From Prevotella sp902465605 (GTDB lineage Bacteria > Bacteroidota > Bacteroidia > Bacteroidales > Bacteroidaceae), in contig CABQNT010000013.1 of NCBI GenBank assembly GCA_902465605.1, forward strand, positions 14,684 through 78,683: a DNA stretch of 64,000 nt. Reading direction: 5' to 3'. The number at the start of each line of letters is the position of its first letter. Positions within the stretch are counted from its first letter, which is position 1. Position numbers and translations under genes: made by a program. The notes beneath the pieces were generated by a model. That model was given only the letters and a program-made list of their open reading frames with translations. It did no database searches and was not told the DNA's origin. Below are positions 1 through 7,871 of the stretch, in pieces.

Positions 1-1
1 G

Positions 2-1048
2 AGCCAAACCATGCAGCAGGTTCTTTTCTGCTGGCATGGCGGAGAAACGCTCATGCGCCCCCTATCGTTTTATGAAAAGGTGGTCAGATTGCAGCGTCAG
101 TACGCGCAGGGCAGGCAGATAGACAACGTCATACAGACCAACGGGACGATGATTGACGACCGCTGGGCCCAATTTTTTCATGACCAGGGTTGGCTGGTGG
201 GCGTTTCCATCGATGGTCCTGAAGAGTTTCACGATGAGTACCGGCGCAACAAAGCCGGCCGACCTTCATGGCGTCAGGTGATGAAAGGCATCAACTGCCT
301 GAACAAACATCAAGTAGAATGGAACGCCATGGCCGTGGTCAACGACTTCAATGCCGACTATCCACTCGATTTCTATCAATTCTTCAAGGACATAGGTTGC
401 CACTACCTGCAATTCACACCAATCGTCGAACGAATATCCCCCCATGCCGACGGTCGGCATCTGGCATCCATGGCTGATGACGCGCAAGCAGAGTTGGCTG
501 ACTTCTCGGTTACGCCCGAGCAGTGGGGACACTTTCTTTGCACTGTTTTCGACCAATGGGTACGCAACGATGTGGGTTCTACTTTCGTGCAGTTGTTTGA
601 CACCACCTTGGCCAACTGGATGGGCATGGAGGGCAGCTTGTGCACCATGGCCAGAGAATGTGGGCATGCCGGCGTGATGGAATACAATGGTGACGTGTAT
701 TCGTGCGACCACTTTGTATTTCCCGAGTACAAACTTGGCAACATTCGCGACAATACGTTGACAGAGATGATGTACAGTGAGCGTCAACGAGCCTTTGGAC
801 AAAATAAATACCGCTCTTTGCCACAGCAGTGCAAAAGCTGTCACTACCTCTTCGCCTGTCACGGTGAATGTCCCAAAAACCGATTCTCCGAAACGGCACA
901 GGGTGAGCCTGGATTGAATTATCTGTGCCAAGGTTACTACCGTTTCTTTGAACATGTGGCCCCTTACATGGATTTCATGAAGCGCGAACTCACTGCTCAC
1001 CGTCCGCCATCCAACGTCATGGATGTCATCAAGAAAGGCCTATTATAA
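2..1048 (+). CDS. Anaerobic sulfatase-maturating enzyme-like radical SAM/SPASM protein (5' partial)
   Basis: The reading frame is open to the window edge, so the N-terminus and the radical-SAM CxxxCxxC cluster motif lie outside. What remains has the post-cluster motif WHGGETLMRP, the VSIDGP strand and a C-terminal SPASM region: CTMARECG, then YSCDHFVFP, then CKSCHYLFACHGECPKNRF and a last Cys. These cysteines bind two auxiliary 4Fe-4S clusters in this family. Family members oxidise an active-site Cys or Ser of sulfatases to formylglycine, or modify other peptides. No sulfatase or precursor peptide is visible here, so the substrate is open. The first internal Met is at 11 but is not the true start. 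Confidence 0.85.
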   Translation, partial: SQTMQQVLFCWHGGETLMRPLSFYEKVVRLQRQYAQGRQIDNVIQTNGTMIDDRWAQFFHDQGWLVGVSIDGPEEFHDEYRRNKAGRPSWRQVMKGINCLNKHQVEWNAMAVVNDFNADYPLDFYQFFKDIGCHYLQFTPIVERISPHADGRHLASMADDAQAELADFSVTPEQWGHFLCTVFDQWVRNDVGSTFVQLFDTTLANWMGMEGSLCTMARECGHAGVMEYNGDVYSCDHFVFPEYKLGNIRDNTLTEMMYSERQRAFGQNKYRSLPQQCKSCHYLFACHGECPKNRFSETAQGEPGLNYLCQGYYRFFEHVAPYMDFMKRELTAHRPPSNVMDVIKKGLL

Positions 1049-1117
1049 GAGCATACAGCAAGTCACTACCCTTTTATAACTATTCTGTGGCAGAAAACAC
1101 CTTATCGTTTTCTCCTC

Positions 1118-1297
1118 TCATGTGAGAAAGAACACCTGTGCGTCGGGTGCCTCGCAGGCCGCTTTGATCTTCGCCTTGGCGCGATTGCTCCATGCATCAA
1201 AGCCATAAGTGAGCGACTGCTGGTCGTTTATTTCAAACAAATGGCACAACACTTGTGGGTGTGCGCCATTATTATAATCACATTCAAAACTGATCAC
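1118..1297 (-). pseudogene. Truncated threonine aldolase (N-terminal stump, 59 codons)
   Basis: Reading the minus strand from a GTG at 1297 gives a peptide starting VISFECDYNNGAHP and running through LTYGFDAWSNRAKAKI to DAQVFFLT, then TGA. This matches what I know of the first 58 or so residues of low-specificity L-threonine aldolase (beta-eliminating lyase fold) of Bacteroidetes, which normally continues past VFFL into a GGTQ-type glycine loop; the full enzyme is about 340 residues. No aldolase-like sequence follows in any frame down to the anSME gene end. An AGAAGG ribosome-binding site precedes the GTG, which lies 20 nt after the threonine dehydrogenase stop, so it was probably the second gene of that operon before a 3' deletion. 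Whether the stump is still translated is unknown. Confidence 0.75.
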
Positions 1298-1316
1298 GTG
1301 AGGCCCTTCTTGCGGG

Positions 1317-2273
1317 TTATTTGTTGAGTTTGATGGCCAATTTCTCCAGCATGTCCTTGGTCATGCTTTCCAAATCATAGGTTGGGTTCCATCCCCATTC
1401 AGCACGGGCGCAACTGTCATCCATCCTATCGGGCCAGCTTTCAGCAATGCTTTGCTTCAGTGGATCCACGTCATACACCATCTCAAACTCGGGCTTTTGC
1501 TCCTTGATGGCCGCATAAATCTCCTCTGGGTCGAAGCTCATCGACGCGATATTGAATGCGTTGCGGTGTATCAACTTGTCTGGATTGGCCTCCATGAGCA
1601 TGATGGCAGCCTTCAACGTATCGGGCATGTAGATCATGTCCATCTTGGTACCGGCCTTGATGGGACAAACAAAGCGGTCACCACGCACGGCATTGTAATA
1701 GATGTCGACGGCATAGTCGGTGGTACCACCACCAGGAGGAGTGACGTACGAGATTACGCCCGGGAACCTTACCGCACGCGTGTCTACGCCATACTTATGA
1801 AAATAGTAATCGCTGAGCAGCTCAGTGGTCACCTTTGAAACGCCATAGATGGTCTGTGGCCGCTGAATGGTGTCTTGAGGCGTCATGTCATGCGGTGTGG
1901 TAGGACCGAACGAACCAATCGAACTGGGGGTGAACACGGCACAATGATTCTCGCGCGCCACCTCCAAAATGTTCCATAGGCCATCAATGCCAATCTTCCA
2001 AGCCAGCCTTGGTTTCGACTCTGCCACCACAGAGAGCAGGGCGGCGAGGTTATAGATGGTGTCAATGTGATAATCTTTAACCACCTTCGCAATGAGTTCC
2101 GCGTTCGTGACATCAGCCACGGCCGACGGTCCACTCTCCTTTAGTTCACCGGTAGGCTCTGCTCCGATGATGTATCCAGCCACAACATGACTGTTACCAT
2201 ACTGTTTTCGTAGTTCTCTGGTCAGCTCCGAACCAATCTGTCCGGTCGACCCAATAACCAAAATGTTCTTCAT
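1317..2273 (-). CDS. tdh: L-threonine 3-dehydrogenase, SDR (epimerase-like) type
   Basis: A 318-residue extended short-chain dehydrogenase. The N-terminal NAD-binding loop is GSTGQIG (residues 8-14) and the catalytic Tyr-x3-Lys is Y143/K147 (YGVSK), with the TPSSIGSFG segment just before. It belongs to the epimerase-fold threonine dehydrogenases, not the zinc-dependent type. It oxidises L-threonine to 2-amino-3-ketobutyrate in the cytoplasm. The divergent neighbour at 2841 encodes the next enzyme of the pathway, which strongly supports the assignment over a generic nucleotide-sugar epimerase. The stop is followed within 20 nt by the aldolase stump. Confidence 0.88.
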   Translation of the reverse strand: MKNILVIGSTGQIGSELTRELRKQYGNSHVVAGYIIGAEPTGELKESGPSAVADVTNAELIAKVVKDYHIDTIYNLAALLSVVAESKPRLAWKIGIDGLWNILEVARENHCAVFTPSSIGSFGPTTPHDMTPQDTIQRPQTIYGVSKVTTELLSDYYFHKYGVDTRAVRFPGVISYVTPPGGGTTDYAVDIYYNAVRGDRFVCPIKAGTKMDMIYMPDTLKAAIMLMEANPDKLIHRNAFNIASMSFDPEEIYAAIKEQKPEFEMVYDVDPLKQSIAESWPDRMDDSCARAEWGWNPTYDLESMTKDMLEKLAIKLNK

Positions 2274-2313
2274 TATTCTTGATGTGTTTTAACCCTTAGT
2301 AGACGATTTAGTG

Positions 2314-2387
2314 CAAAAGTAGCGCAAACCTAATACAAAGAAAACATATTTCCCTTGCCAAGGCGCAGCCTATTTGATGCAAAAATA
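2314..2387 (-). promoter_or_regulatory. Candidate promoters for the threonine dehydrogenase gene
   Basis: On the minus strand two Bacteroidetes-type -7 boxes occur: TACTTTTG (2321-2314) and TATTTTTG (2387-2380). No well-spaced TTTG -33 box accompanies either. They sit in two copies of a short intergenic motif (GCAAAA-TAG-GCAAACC followed by AGGCGC-GCCTAT) that resembles the sequence at 8942-9125. The rest of the gap 2274-2840 holds the 23-bp repeats and the kbl leader. Confidence 0.4.
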
Positions 2388-2538
2388 GTGCAAACCGAAC
2401 ATAGAGAAAGTTTACTTTCTATATTGAGGCGCTGCCTATTTTATGCAAAATAACAACTTTTTTTTGACATCCCCGAAAGATTCTGGTAAGAATTTGAAAG
2501 TCAATCTTACTTTTTATAAAAAATCACCATATTTGTTT

Positions 2539-2671
2539 TAAGTTTTTGCTGTATTTTATTTTAAGTTTTTGCTGTATTTTATTTTAAGTTTTTGCTGCAT
2601 TTTATTTTAAGTTCTTGTGCTATTTTATTTGTAGTTTTAGATGTGATTCATTTATAGTTTTAGATGTGCTT
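2539..2671 (+). repeat. 23-bp tandem repeat, about 5.8 copies
   Basis: Units begin at 2539, 2562, 2585, 2608, 2631 and 2654. The first three are nearly identical (TAAGTTTTTGCTG core followed by a T/A-rich tail), the fourth is slightly changed, and the last two have drifted to a TAGTTTTAGATGTG core but keep the 23-bp length. It lies between the divergent threonine-catabolism genes, upstream of the kbl promoter region. No coding potential. Confidence 0.85.
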
Positions 2672-2840
2672 ATTTGTCATTTTACCGTAGTTGTAACCTA
2701 CATACGCCACATTTTTTCCCACGCATCTTATTTTTAAACGAAGGAGCCAGGCACTTTTTATAAAAAATAACATGAAATCCGTTGTCATGTCAAAAATAAT
2801 GAGTTACTTTGTAGGAAGAACAAATTAAAAACCTAATATT

Positions 2841-4028
2841 ATGTACGGTAAAATGAAAGAGCATCTTAGTCAGAGCCTCGATGCACTAAGAGAAGCAGGT
2901 CTATACAAAGAGGAAAGAATCATTGAGAGTCCACAAGACGCAGCCATCACGGTGAAAGGGAAAGAAGTGTTGAACTTCTGTGCCAACAACTATCTGGGCC
3001 TCTCCAACCATCCGCGCCTGATTGAGGCGTCCAAGAAGATGATGGATCGCCGCGGGTTCGGCATGTCTTCCGTTCGTTTTATCTGTGGCACACAAGACAT
3101 TCACAAAGAGTTGGAAGCCGCCATCAGCGAATATTTCAAGACCGAGGACACCATTCTCTACGCAGCGTGCTTTGACGCCAACGGCGGATTGTTCGGTGCA
3201 TTGCTCACCGACGAAGACGCTATCATCTCGGATGCGCTCAACCACGCATCCATCATCGACGGCGTCAGGCTATGCAAGGCTAAGCGTTACCGCTATGCCA
3301 ACGGCGACATGGCCGAGTTGGAGAAGTGCCTGAAAGAAGCACAGGCACAGCGTTTCCGCATCATCTGCACCGACGGCGTGTTCTCGATGGATGGCAACGT
3401 GGCACCAATGGATGAGATTTGCGACCTAGCAGAGAAGTATGATGCCTTGGTGATGGTAGACGAGAGTCACTCGGCAGGTGTGGTTGGCGCCACCGGTCAC
3501 GGCGTGAGTGAGTTGAAAGGCACCTACGGCCGCGTGGACATCTACACGGGAACGTTGGGCAAAGCCTTTGGCGGTGCGCTCGGAGGATTCACCACTGGCC
3601 GCAAGGAAATCATCGACATGCTGCGCCAGAGCAGTCGTCCGTACCTCTTCTCCAACTCGCTTGCACCGAGCATCATCGGCGCCAGTCTGGAAGTTTTCAA
3701 GATGTTGAAAGAAGGCAACAGCCTGCATGACAAGCTGGTGGAGAACGTTACCTACTTCCGCGATAAGATGCTGGCAGCAGGTTTTGACATCAAACCCACG
3801 CAGAGCGCCATCTGTGCCGTGATGCTTTACGACGCGCCGCTGTCACAGAAATATGCGGAAAAATTGCTCGACGAGGGCATTTACGTCACCGGCTTCTACT
3901 ATCCGGTAGTGCCGAAGGGCGAAGCTCGCATCCGCGTTCAGCTCTCTGCCGCACACACACGCGAACAACTGGACAAGTGCATCAATGCCTTTATCAAGAT
4001 TGGCAAGGAGTTGGACGTGCTGAAATAA
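2841..4028 (+). CDS. kbl: Glycine C-acetyltransferase (2-amino-3-ketobutyrate CoA ligase)
   Basis: A 395-residue alpha-oxoamine synthase of fold-type I PLP enzymes. Visible are NFCANNYLGL near residue 46, the VDESHSAG aspartate/histidine segment (about 207) and the PLP-binding lysine in GTLGKAFGG (K241). It converts 2-amino-3-ketobutyrate plus CoA to glycine and acetyl-CoA, the second step of threonine breakdown, and is divergent from the dehydrogenase for the first step. Related 8-amino-7-oxononanoate synthase is the alternative, but there is no biotin context. A TACTTTG sequence near 2810, about 30 nt before the ATG, resembles a -7 box but lacks one spacer base. An intrinsic terminator follows. 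Confidence 0.93.
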   Translation: MYGKMKEHLSQSLDALREAGLYKEERIIESPQDAAITVKGKEVLNFCANNYLGLSNHPRLIEASKKMMDRRGFGMSSVRFICGTQDIHKELEAAISEYFKTEDTILYAACFDANGGLFGALLTDEDAIISDALNHASIIDGVRLCKAKRYRYANGDMAELEKCLKEAQAQRFRIICTDGVFSMDGNVAPMDEICDLAEKYDALVMVDESHSAGVVGATGHGVSELKGTYGRVDIYTGTLGKAFGGALGGFTTGRKEIIDMLRQSSRPYLFSNSLAPSIIGASLEVFKMLKEGNSLHDKLVENVTYFRDKMLAAGFDIKPTQSAICAVMLYDAPLSQKYAEKLLDEGIYVTGFYYPVVPKGEARIRVQLSAAHTREQLDKCINAFIKIGKELDVLK

Positions 4029-4082
4029 TGCGCGTGCGACATCTAACGCACCTTAAAAAAAACAAACTTTTCTATAGAATTC

Positions 4083-4116
4083 AACGCTGTACGGCTCTGG
4101 CTGTGCAGCGTTTTTT
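4083..4116 (+). terminator. Intrinsic terminator after kbl
   Basis: Stem AACGCTG (4083-4089) pairs with CAGCGTT (4106-4112) and runs into a T6 tract. It begins 54 nt after the kbl stop. Confidence 0.75.
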
Positions 4117-4181
4117 ATGGTACGGGGCGGTCATCATAACTGGCTGATTATCAAAAGCAAAAAATCCAACTCGGAAAAAGC

Positions 4182-4269
4182 TATGGGATTAGGGTGCAAA
4201 AGACATAACTTTGGCACCTAAATTCATTGACTTTGATGTCCAATCTGCATGTTATTGAAAACCAATGCC
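4182..4269. repeat. 22-nt periodic degenerate array (4 units)
   Basis: Units can be laid out at 4182, 4204, 4226 and 4248, each exactly 22 nt. They share an ATTGACTTTG-like first half and a CAA-like second half but little exact sequence. It belongs to the same class as the arrays at 13877, 34981 and 52631. It lies in the 390-bp gap between kbl and the convergent DUF1080 gene. Confidence 0.55.
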
Positions 4270-4293
4270 GCGCGCGAAGGCAAAACAATAAGG

Positions 4294-4335
4294 GTGGCGT
4301 GTCAAAAAGCAGAAACTTTTTTTTTGACACGCCAC
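4294..4335. repeat. Perfect 15-bp inverted repeat
   Basis: GTGGCGTGTCAAAAA (4294-4308) is repeated as its exact reverse complement at 4321-4335, with a 12-nt loop. The A and T tracts inside the stem would suit a bidirectional terminator between the convergent kbl and DUF1080 genes, although kbl already has one nearer to it. Confidence 0.7.
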
Positions 4336-4418
4336 CACTTTAAAACATCGGAAGGATGATGCCATCTATTGCTTTTGTGGACGCACTTACCTGTCCAGTC
4401 CTCAAAAGCAATCAAGCG

Positions 4419-5594
4419 TCATGGCTTTCGTGGAATCTCACGGATGTAGATGTCACGATAGCTCACCTTGCTGCCGTGCGCCTGCAACTCTATCTGCTCG
4501 ATAGAAGGGATAGGCTGTTTGCGATCCCAATAGTTTTCCATCACCACGTTGTTCACCACCAGTTCGCCATTCAGCCACACGGTGACCCTATCTCCTATCA
4601 TCTTAATTCTGAACGTATTCCACTCGCCCACTCGCTCGTCAGCCACTTTCGAGGGTTTACTTTCGTACACCTTATTATTATAAAGTCCGCCAGATCCCAC
4701 TTGCGCACCTACATGCACACGAGCCGTATCCCAAATCTGCACCTGCGGAGTGCCGCGCAGATAGATGCCTGCATCGGGTTCTTTGCCATGATGCAACTTC
4801 CAGTCGACCAGCATTTCAAAATCACCATATTGACGAACGGTGCAAAGATTGTCGCCTTTCCCCGTAAAAACAAGCACTCCATCTTCTACAACCCAACTTT
4901 TCTTGGCTTGTTCATCGGCCTTCACCTGCGCCGCAGCCAGTTCCTCACTGGACATTTGAAGTCGTTTAATGGGATTGGCCACCAAGCCCTTCCATCCTGT
5001 CAAATCCTTTCCATTGAACAGACTGACGAAGCCAGATTTCACTTGGTTTTGCCGTGTTTGTTTGTCGATGAGCTGCCGAAGCGTTTTGGCCTTCGAACCA
5101 GATAGCAACGCACAGGCTTTTTCCACAGCGGGTTTCGTTCCCTCATCCAGGAAGTCGGGACGGCTCAACACCACCTGTGACACGGTTTGTGCAGCTGTTT
5201 TCTTGAATTCAGGATGATTCAAGAAAGAGGAGGCATACAGCAGCGCCTTGTACGAACGGGTCTTGCCCAACTCTTTCAAGATGGTTTTTTGCTGGCTCTT
5301 ACTCTTGCTAAACTGCATGAGTTCACGCAGATACAATGTTTTTACCTCTCCATTTTTACTGGAGGCAACCACCAACTTGACAGCTTGTGCAGCTGCCCGA
5401 TCCTGCGCCTTGGCATCCATGCCGGCCCTCATCTCATCCAACAATCGGTACACCCCATCCAAGGAACGGTCACACGTCGGATGATTTACCTGAAGATTGT
5501 TTGTGCCTGGCTGGCTGATAGCGCCGGCCTGAAGGGGAGCAAGGGAAAAGGCAAAAAAGATTGCCCATACAAAATAAAAGTTTCTCTTTCTCAT
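4419..5594 (-). CDS. DUF1080 (3-keto-disaccharide hydrolase family) secreted protein
   Basis: 391 residues with an N-terminal signal peptide (hydrophobic stretch VWAIFFAFSLAPLQAGA). Residues about 30-180 are helical and rich in Leu, Lys and Ala, reminiscent of HEAT-like repeats. The C-terminal 200 or so residues are a DUF1080 jelly-roll: FVSLFNGKDLTGWKG, WVVEDGVLVFTGKG, the DAGIYLRG strand, GEWNTFRIKMIGDRVTVWLNG and the final QAHGSKVSYRDIYIREI. Family members act extracellularly on glycosidic substrates, some as 3-keto-glycoside hydrolases; the substrate here is unknown. It stands alone downstream of radC. A TATTTTTG box at 5656-5649 on the minus strand, 55 nt before the ATG, may be its promoter. 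Confidence 0.8.
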   Translation of the reverse strand: MRKRNFYFVWAIFFAFSLAPLQAGAISQPGTNNLQVNHPTCDRSLDGVYRLLDEMRAGMDAKAQDRAAAQAVKLVVASSKNGEVKTLYLRELMQFSKSKSQQKTILKELGKTRSYKALLYASSFLNHPEFKKTAAQTVSQVVLSRPDFLDEGTKPAVEKACALLSGSKAKTLRQLIDKQTRQNQVKSGFVSLFNGKDLTGWKGLVANPIKRLQMSSEELAAAQVKADEQAKKSWVVEDGVLVFTGKGDNLCTVRQYGDFEMLVDWKLHHGKEPDAGIYLRGTPQVQIWDTARVHVGAQVGSGGLYNNKVYESKPSKVADERVGEWNTFRIKMIGDRVTVWLNGELVVNNVVMENYWDRKQPIPSIEQIELQAHGSKVSYRDIYIREIPRKP

Positions 5595-5741
5595 GTAATA
5601 GATTTTTCTAAATAATGAATGATAGGTACGGCATCAACCATACTCATGCAAAAATAAGGATTTTGTTTGTAATATCCCGCCTGCTGCGCAAAAAGTTGCA
5701 TTTCTAAATTGAGCTTACCTGCACGCAAAAGTTCGTCGCGG

Positions 5742-6491
5742 CTACAACCTGCCTTCCTCACGGTAGCTGTAGTAGCGGCCATCGGTGACGATGATGTGGT
5801 CGAGAAAGTAGATGCGCATGGTCTCGGCGGCCTGCTTCACACGCTTGGTCAGTCGGTCGTCATCGCTGCTGGGTGTGGTGTTGTTGCTGGGATGGTTGTG
5901 GCACAAGGCCAAGACCGTGGCGTTGCAGAGCACCGCTTCGCGCATGATGACACGCACGTCGACGGCCGTTTCGCTGATGCCACCATGACTGATGCGTACC
6001 GACTTGATGAGCTTGAAGTTTTGATTCATCAGCAGCACCCAAGCCTCCTCCACGTCCAAATCTTGCATGCGGGGGTGCATGTAGTCGTAGATGGCGGCGG
6101 CCGACCCCAAATCTTGCCGCTCTTCGGCCCGCTCCATGGCTCTGCGCTTGGCCAGTTCGCAGGCTGCCAGGATGGTGATGGCTTTGGCCGGACCGATGCC
6201 CTTATAGCGAGTGAGGTCGTGAATGGACAGTTTGCCCAGACTGTTGAGGTTGTTGTTACAGCCGTTGAGCAGGCGTTTCATCAAGTCAACAGCACTCTCA
6301 TCCGTCGAGCCCGACCCGATGAGAATGCCCAATAGCTCGGCGTTAGAAAGCGAAGAAGCCCCCAGCCGCTCCAATTTTTCGCGCGGTCGGTCATCTTCCG
6401 ACCAATGGTTGATGGCCAGACGCATGGGAACGTCCTGCCTGTTCTCATCCTGCGGAGAACATGGGTTACTACTGTCCTGTGGGTGGGTCAT
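5742..6491 (-). CDS. radC: RadC family JAB-domain protein
   Basis: The reading frame extends upstream to 6596, but the ATG at 6491 starts 10 nt after the stop of the upstream glycosyltransferase gene and removes an unlikely overlap, giving 249 residues. The N-terminal part carries the UPF0758 helix-hairpin-helix region (LERLGASSLSNAELLGILIGSG; GIGPAKAITILAACELAKR). The C-terminal JAB/MPN metalloprotease-like domain has the metal motif CHNHPSNNTTPSSDD. Despite its name, a role of RadC in DNA repair is not established. A shorter start at the Met of MRLAINHWSEDDRP, about 22 residues later, is also possible. Confidence 0.88.
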   Translation of the reverse strand: MTHPQDSSNPCSPQDENRQDVPMRLAINHWSEDDRPREKLERLGASSLSNAELLGILIGSGSTDESAVDLMKRLLNGCNNNLNSLGKLSIHDLTRYKGIGPAKAITILAACELAKRRAMERAEERQDLGSAAAIYDYMHPRMQDLDVEEAWVLLMNQNFKLIKSVRISHGGISETAVDVRVIMREAVLCNATVLALCHNHPSNNTTPSSDDDRLTKRVKQAAETMRIYFLDHIIVTDGRYYSYREEGRL

Positions 6492-6501
6492 GATGGCAAT
6501 T

Positions 6502-7554
6502 TTATCGGTAGAACGTTTTGTCGAAAGCATGGAACTCACCCTTGCCGCGCATGCATCGCTTGTACCAAGCGCTGATGAAGCCAAGGCCGTAGCCAAAGAG
6601 TTGGATGAAGGCGGCCCGGATGCTGAGAAATCCTATTCTTAGGCTTTCATTGCGGTAGGAAGAGTCGATTAAAATGGCCAGACAATAGATGACAAGCGGT
6701 GACAACCCGCCCCAAAAGAGATACTTGCCAACGCTATGAGTGCTGAAATGGTTGCTGGGTCCCGACCATAAAATCAGTCCAAAAATCATGAGGAAACACA
6801 GCAACGTCACGCTCAAGGTGAACACCGTGGGCAGCAGATGCACCAGCTTGAGGCTCTCGGGGTGCTTTTTATAGAGGTTAACGCGGGCAATGCCGCTGTT
6901 GAACACCTGTCGGAAAAACTTGCGAAAATCAGTACGACGCTTGTGCCACACCCACGCTTTGGGGAACAATCGGCAGGAGTAGCCGCCCTTGAAGATGCGG
7001 ATGGAAAAGTCGATGTCCTCGCCAAAGCGCATTTTACTGAATCCGCCCAGCTTCAGGTAGACGTCGCGCCGAACGCCCATGTTAAACGAACGGGGATAAA
7101 ACTTGTCCAGCTTTTTCTTGCCACCACGAATGCCTCCCGTGGTGAAGAAGGCGGTCATGGCATACGAAATGGCTTTCTGGGTGTCGCTGAACGACGGATG
7201 CGCACGGTCAGGTCCACCGAATGCGTCGGCAGGAGCAGCCTTCAGCTCCTGTTCCACCTCATAAAAATAATCGTGTGGCACCACCACATCACTATCCAGA
7301 ATGATGAGGTACTCACCCGAGGCCCGCTCAGCACCATAGTTACGGCTGTCGCCCGGGCCACCGTTTTGCTTCATGAAATACTTGATGTCCAGCAGGTTTG
7401 AATACTTCTCACACACTTTATCACAAGGACAAGATGAACCGTCTTCGACAATCAACACCTCAAAATCGGTGAATGTTTGTCGCCGCATGCTCTCTAAGAG
7501 TTCATCTATCTCATCCGGTCTGTTGTATACCGGAACTATCACGCTGTATTTCAT
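6502..7554 (-). CDS. Family 2 glycosyltransferase with C-terminal membrane helices
   Basis: 350 residues from the ATG at 7554 (MKYSVIVPVYNRPDE); a Met five codons earlier at 7569 is less likely. The GT-A domain shows the nucleotide-binding strand, an EDGSS turn, the DSDVV metal motif, and the acceptor-side FGEDIDFSIR (ED) motif. Two hydrophobic stretches follow (VHLLPTVFTLSVTLLCFLMIFGLILW and FWGGLSPLVIYCLAILI), so it is anchored in the inner membrane with the catalytic domain in the cytoplasm. It probably builds a cell-surface glycan; donor and acceptor cannot be told. It is transcribed together with radC. Confidence 0.87.
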   Translation of the reverse strand: MKYSVIVPVYNRPDEIDELLESMRRQTFTDFEVLIVEDGSSCPCDKVCEKYSNLLDIKYFMKQNGGPGDSRNYGAERASGEYLIILDSDVVVPHDYFYEVEQELKAAPADAFGGPDRAHPSFSDTQKAISYAMTAFFTTGGIRGGKKKLDKFYPRSFNMGVRRDVYLKLGGFSKMRFGEDIDFSIRIFKGGYSCRLFPKAWVWHKRRTDFRKFFRQVFNSGIARVNLYKKHPESLKLVHLLPTVFTLSVTLLCFLMIFGLILWSGPSNHFSTHSVGKYLFWGGLSPLVIYCLAILIDSSYRNESLRIGFLSIRAAFIQLFGYGLGFISAWYKRCMRGKGEFHAFDKTFYR

Positions 7555-7560
7555 ATTTTT

Positions 7561-7597
7561 AGTTAACAAGTTGACAAGTTGACAAGTTTACAAGTTG
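7561..7597. repeat. Octamer repeat TTGACAAG
   Basis: Four to five consecutive 8-nt units of the type TTGACAAG or TTTACAAG just upstream of the glycosyltransferase gene. The same octamer family occurs at 26564-26636, 36250-36300 and 42455-42501. Such octamers are a common low-complexity filler in Bacteroidetes intergenic DNA. Confidence 0.8.
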
Positions 7598-7602
7598 ATG
7601 GT

Positions 7603-7756
7603 TTCGATGCAGCGCACTATGGATTTCGATGCTGCGCACTATGGATTTCGATGCTGCGCACTATGGATTTCGATGCTGCGCACTATGGATTTCGATGCAG
7701 CGCACTATGGATTTCGATACAACGCAGTACGGATTTCGATGTTGTGAACTGCGAAC
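7603..7756. repeat. 22-bp tandem repeat, 7 units
   Basis: Units start at 7603, 7625, 7647, 7669, 7691, 7713 and 7735. The first five are almost identical (TTCGATGC-GCGCACTATGG core); the last two are degenerate. The 22-bp length is not a multiple of three, so a reading frame through it (7579-7779) is only apparent. It lies between the efp terminator and the glycosyltransferase 5' end. Confidence 0.92.
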
Positions 7757-7785
7757 GGCAGACGCGTCATCAACAATAAAGTAAA

Positions 7786-7821
7786 AGAGGTTACAACACC
7801 CATTCCGATGCAGTAACCTCT
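7786..7821 (-). terminator. Intrinsic terminator of efp
   Basis: GTAACCTCT at 7813-7821 pairs perfectly with AGAGGTTAC at 7786-7794. Read on the minus strand the stem is followed by TTTTACTTT. It lies about 50 nt past the efp stop. Confidence 0.8.
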
Positions 7822-7871
7822 CATTCTTCCCCTCTGTAAAGAGAGACTTGTATATTCTTTATAAAAGTCTT

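Noticed and set aside
4356..5105. 249-codon open frame antisense to the DUF1080 gene
   Set aside because: The minus-strand gene has a signal peptide and a recognisable domain; the plus-strand frame has none.
5591..5782. 63-codon minus-strand frame overlapping the radC 3' end
   Set aside because: It overlaps the conserved RadC C-terminus in another frame and has no recognisable sequence or start signal.
7603..7756. CRISPR array
   Set aside because: Units are contiguous 22-mers without constant repeats separated by unique spacers, and no cas gene is present. The same holds for the degenerate 22-nt arrays.
7579..7779. 66-codon frame through the 22-bp tandem repeats
   Set aside because: The repeat unit is not a multiple of three, so the peptide changes frame with every unit; no ribosome-binding site or conserved sequence.
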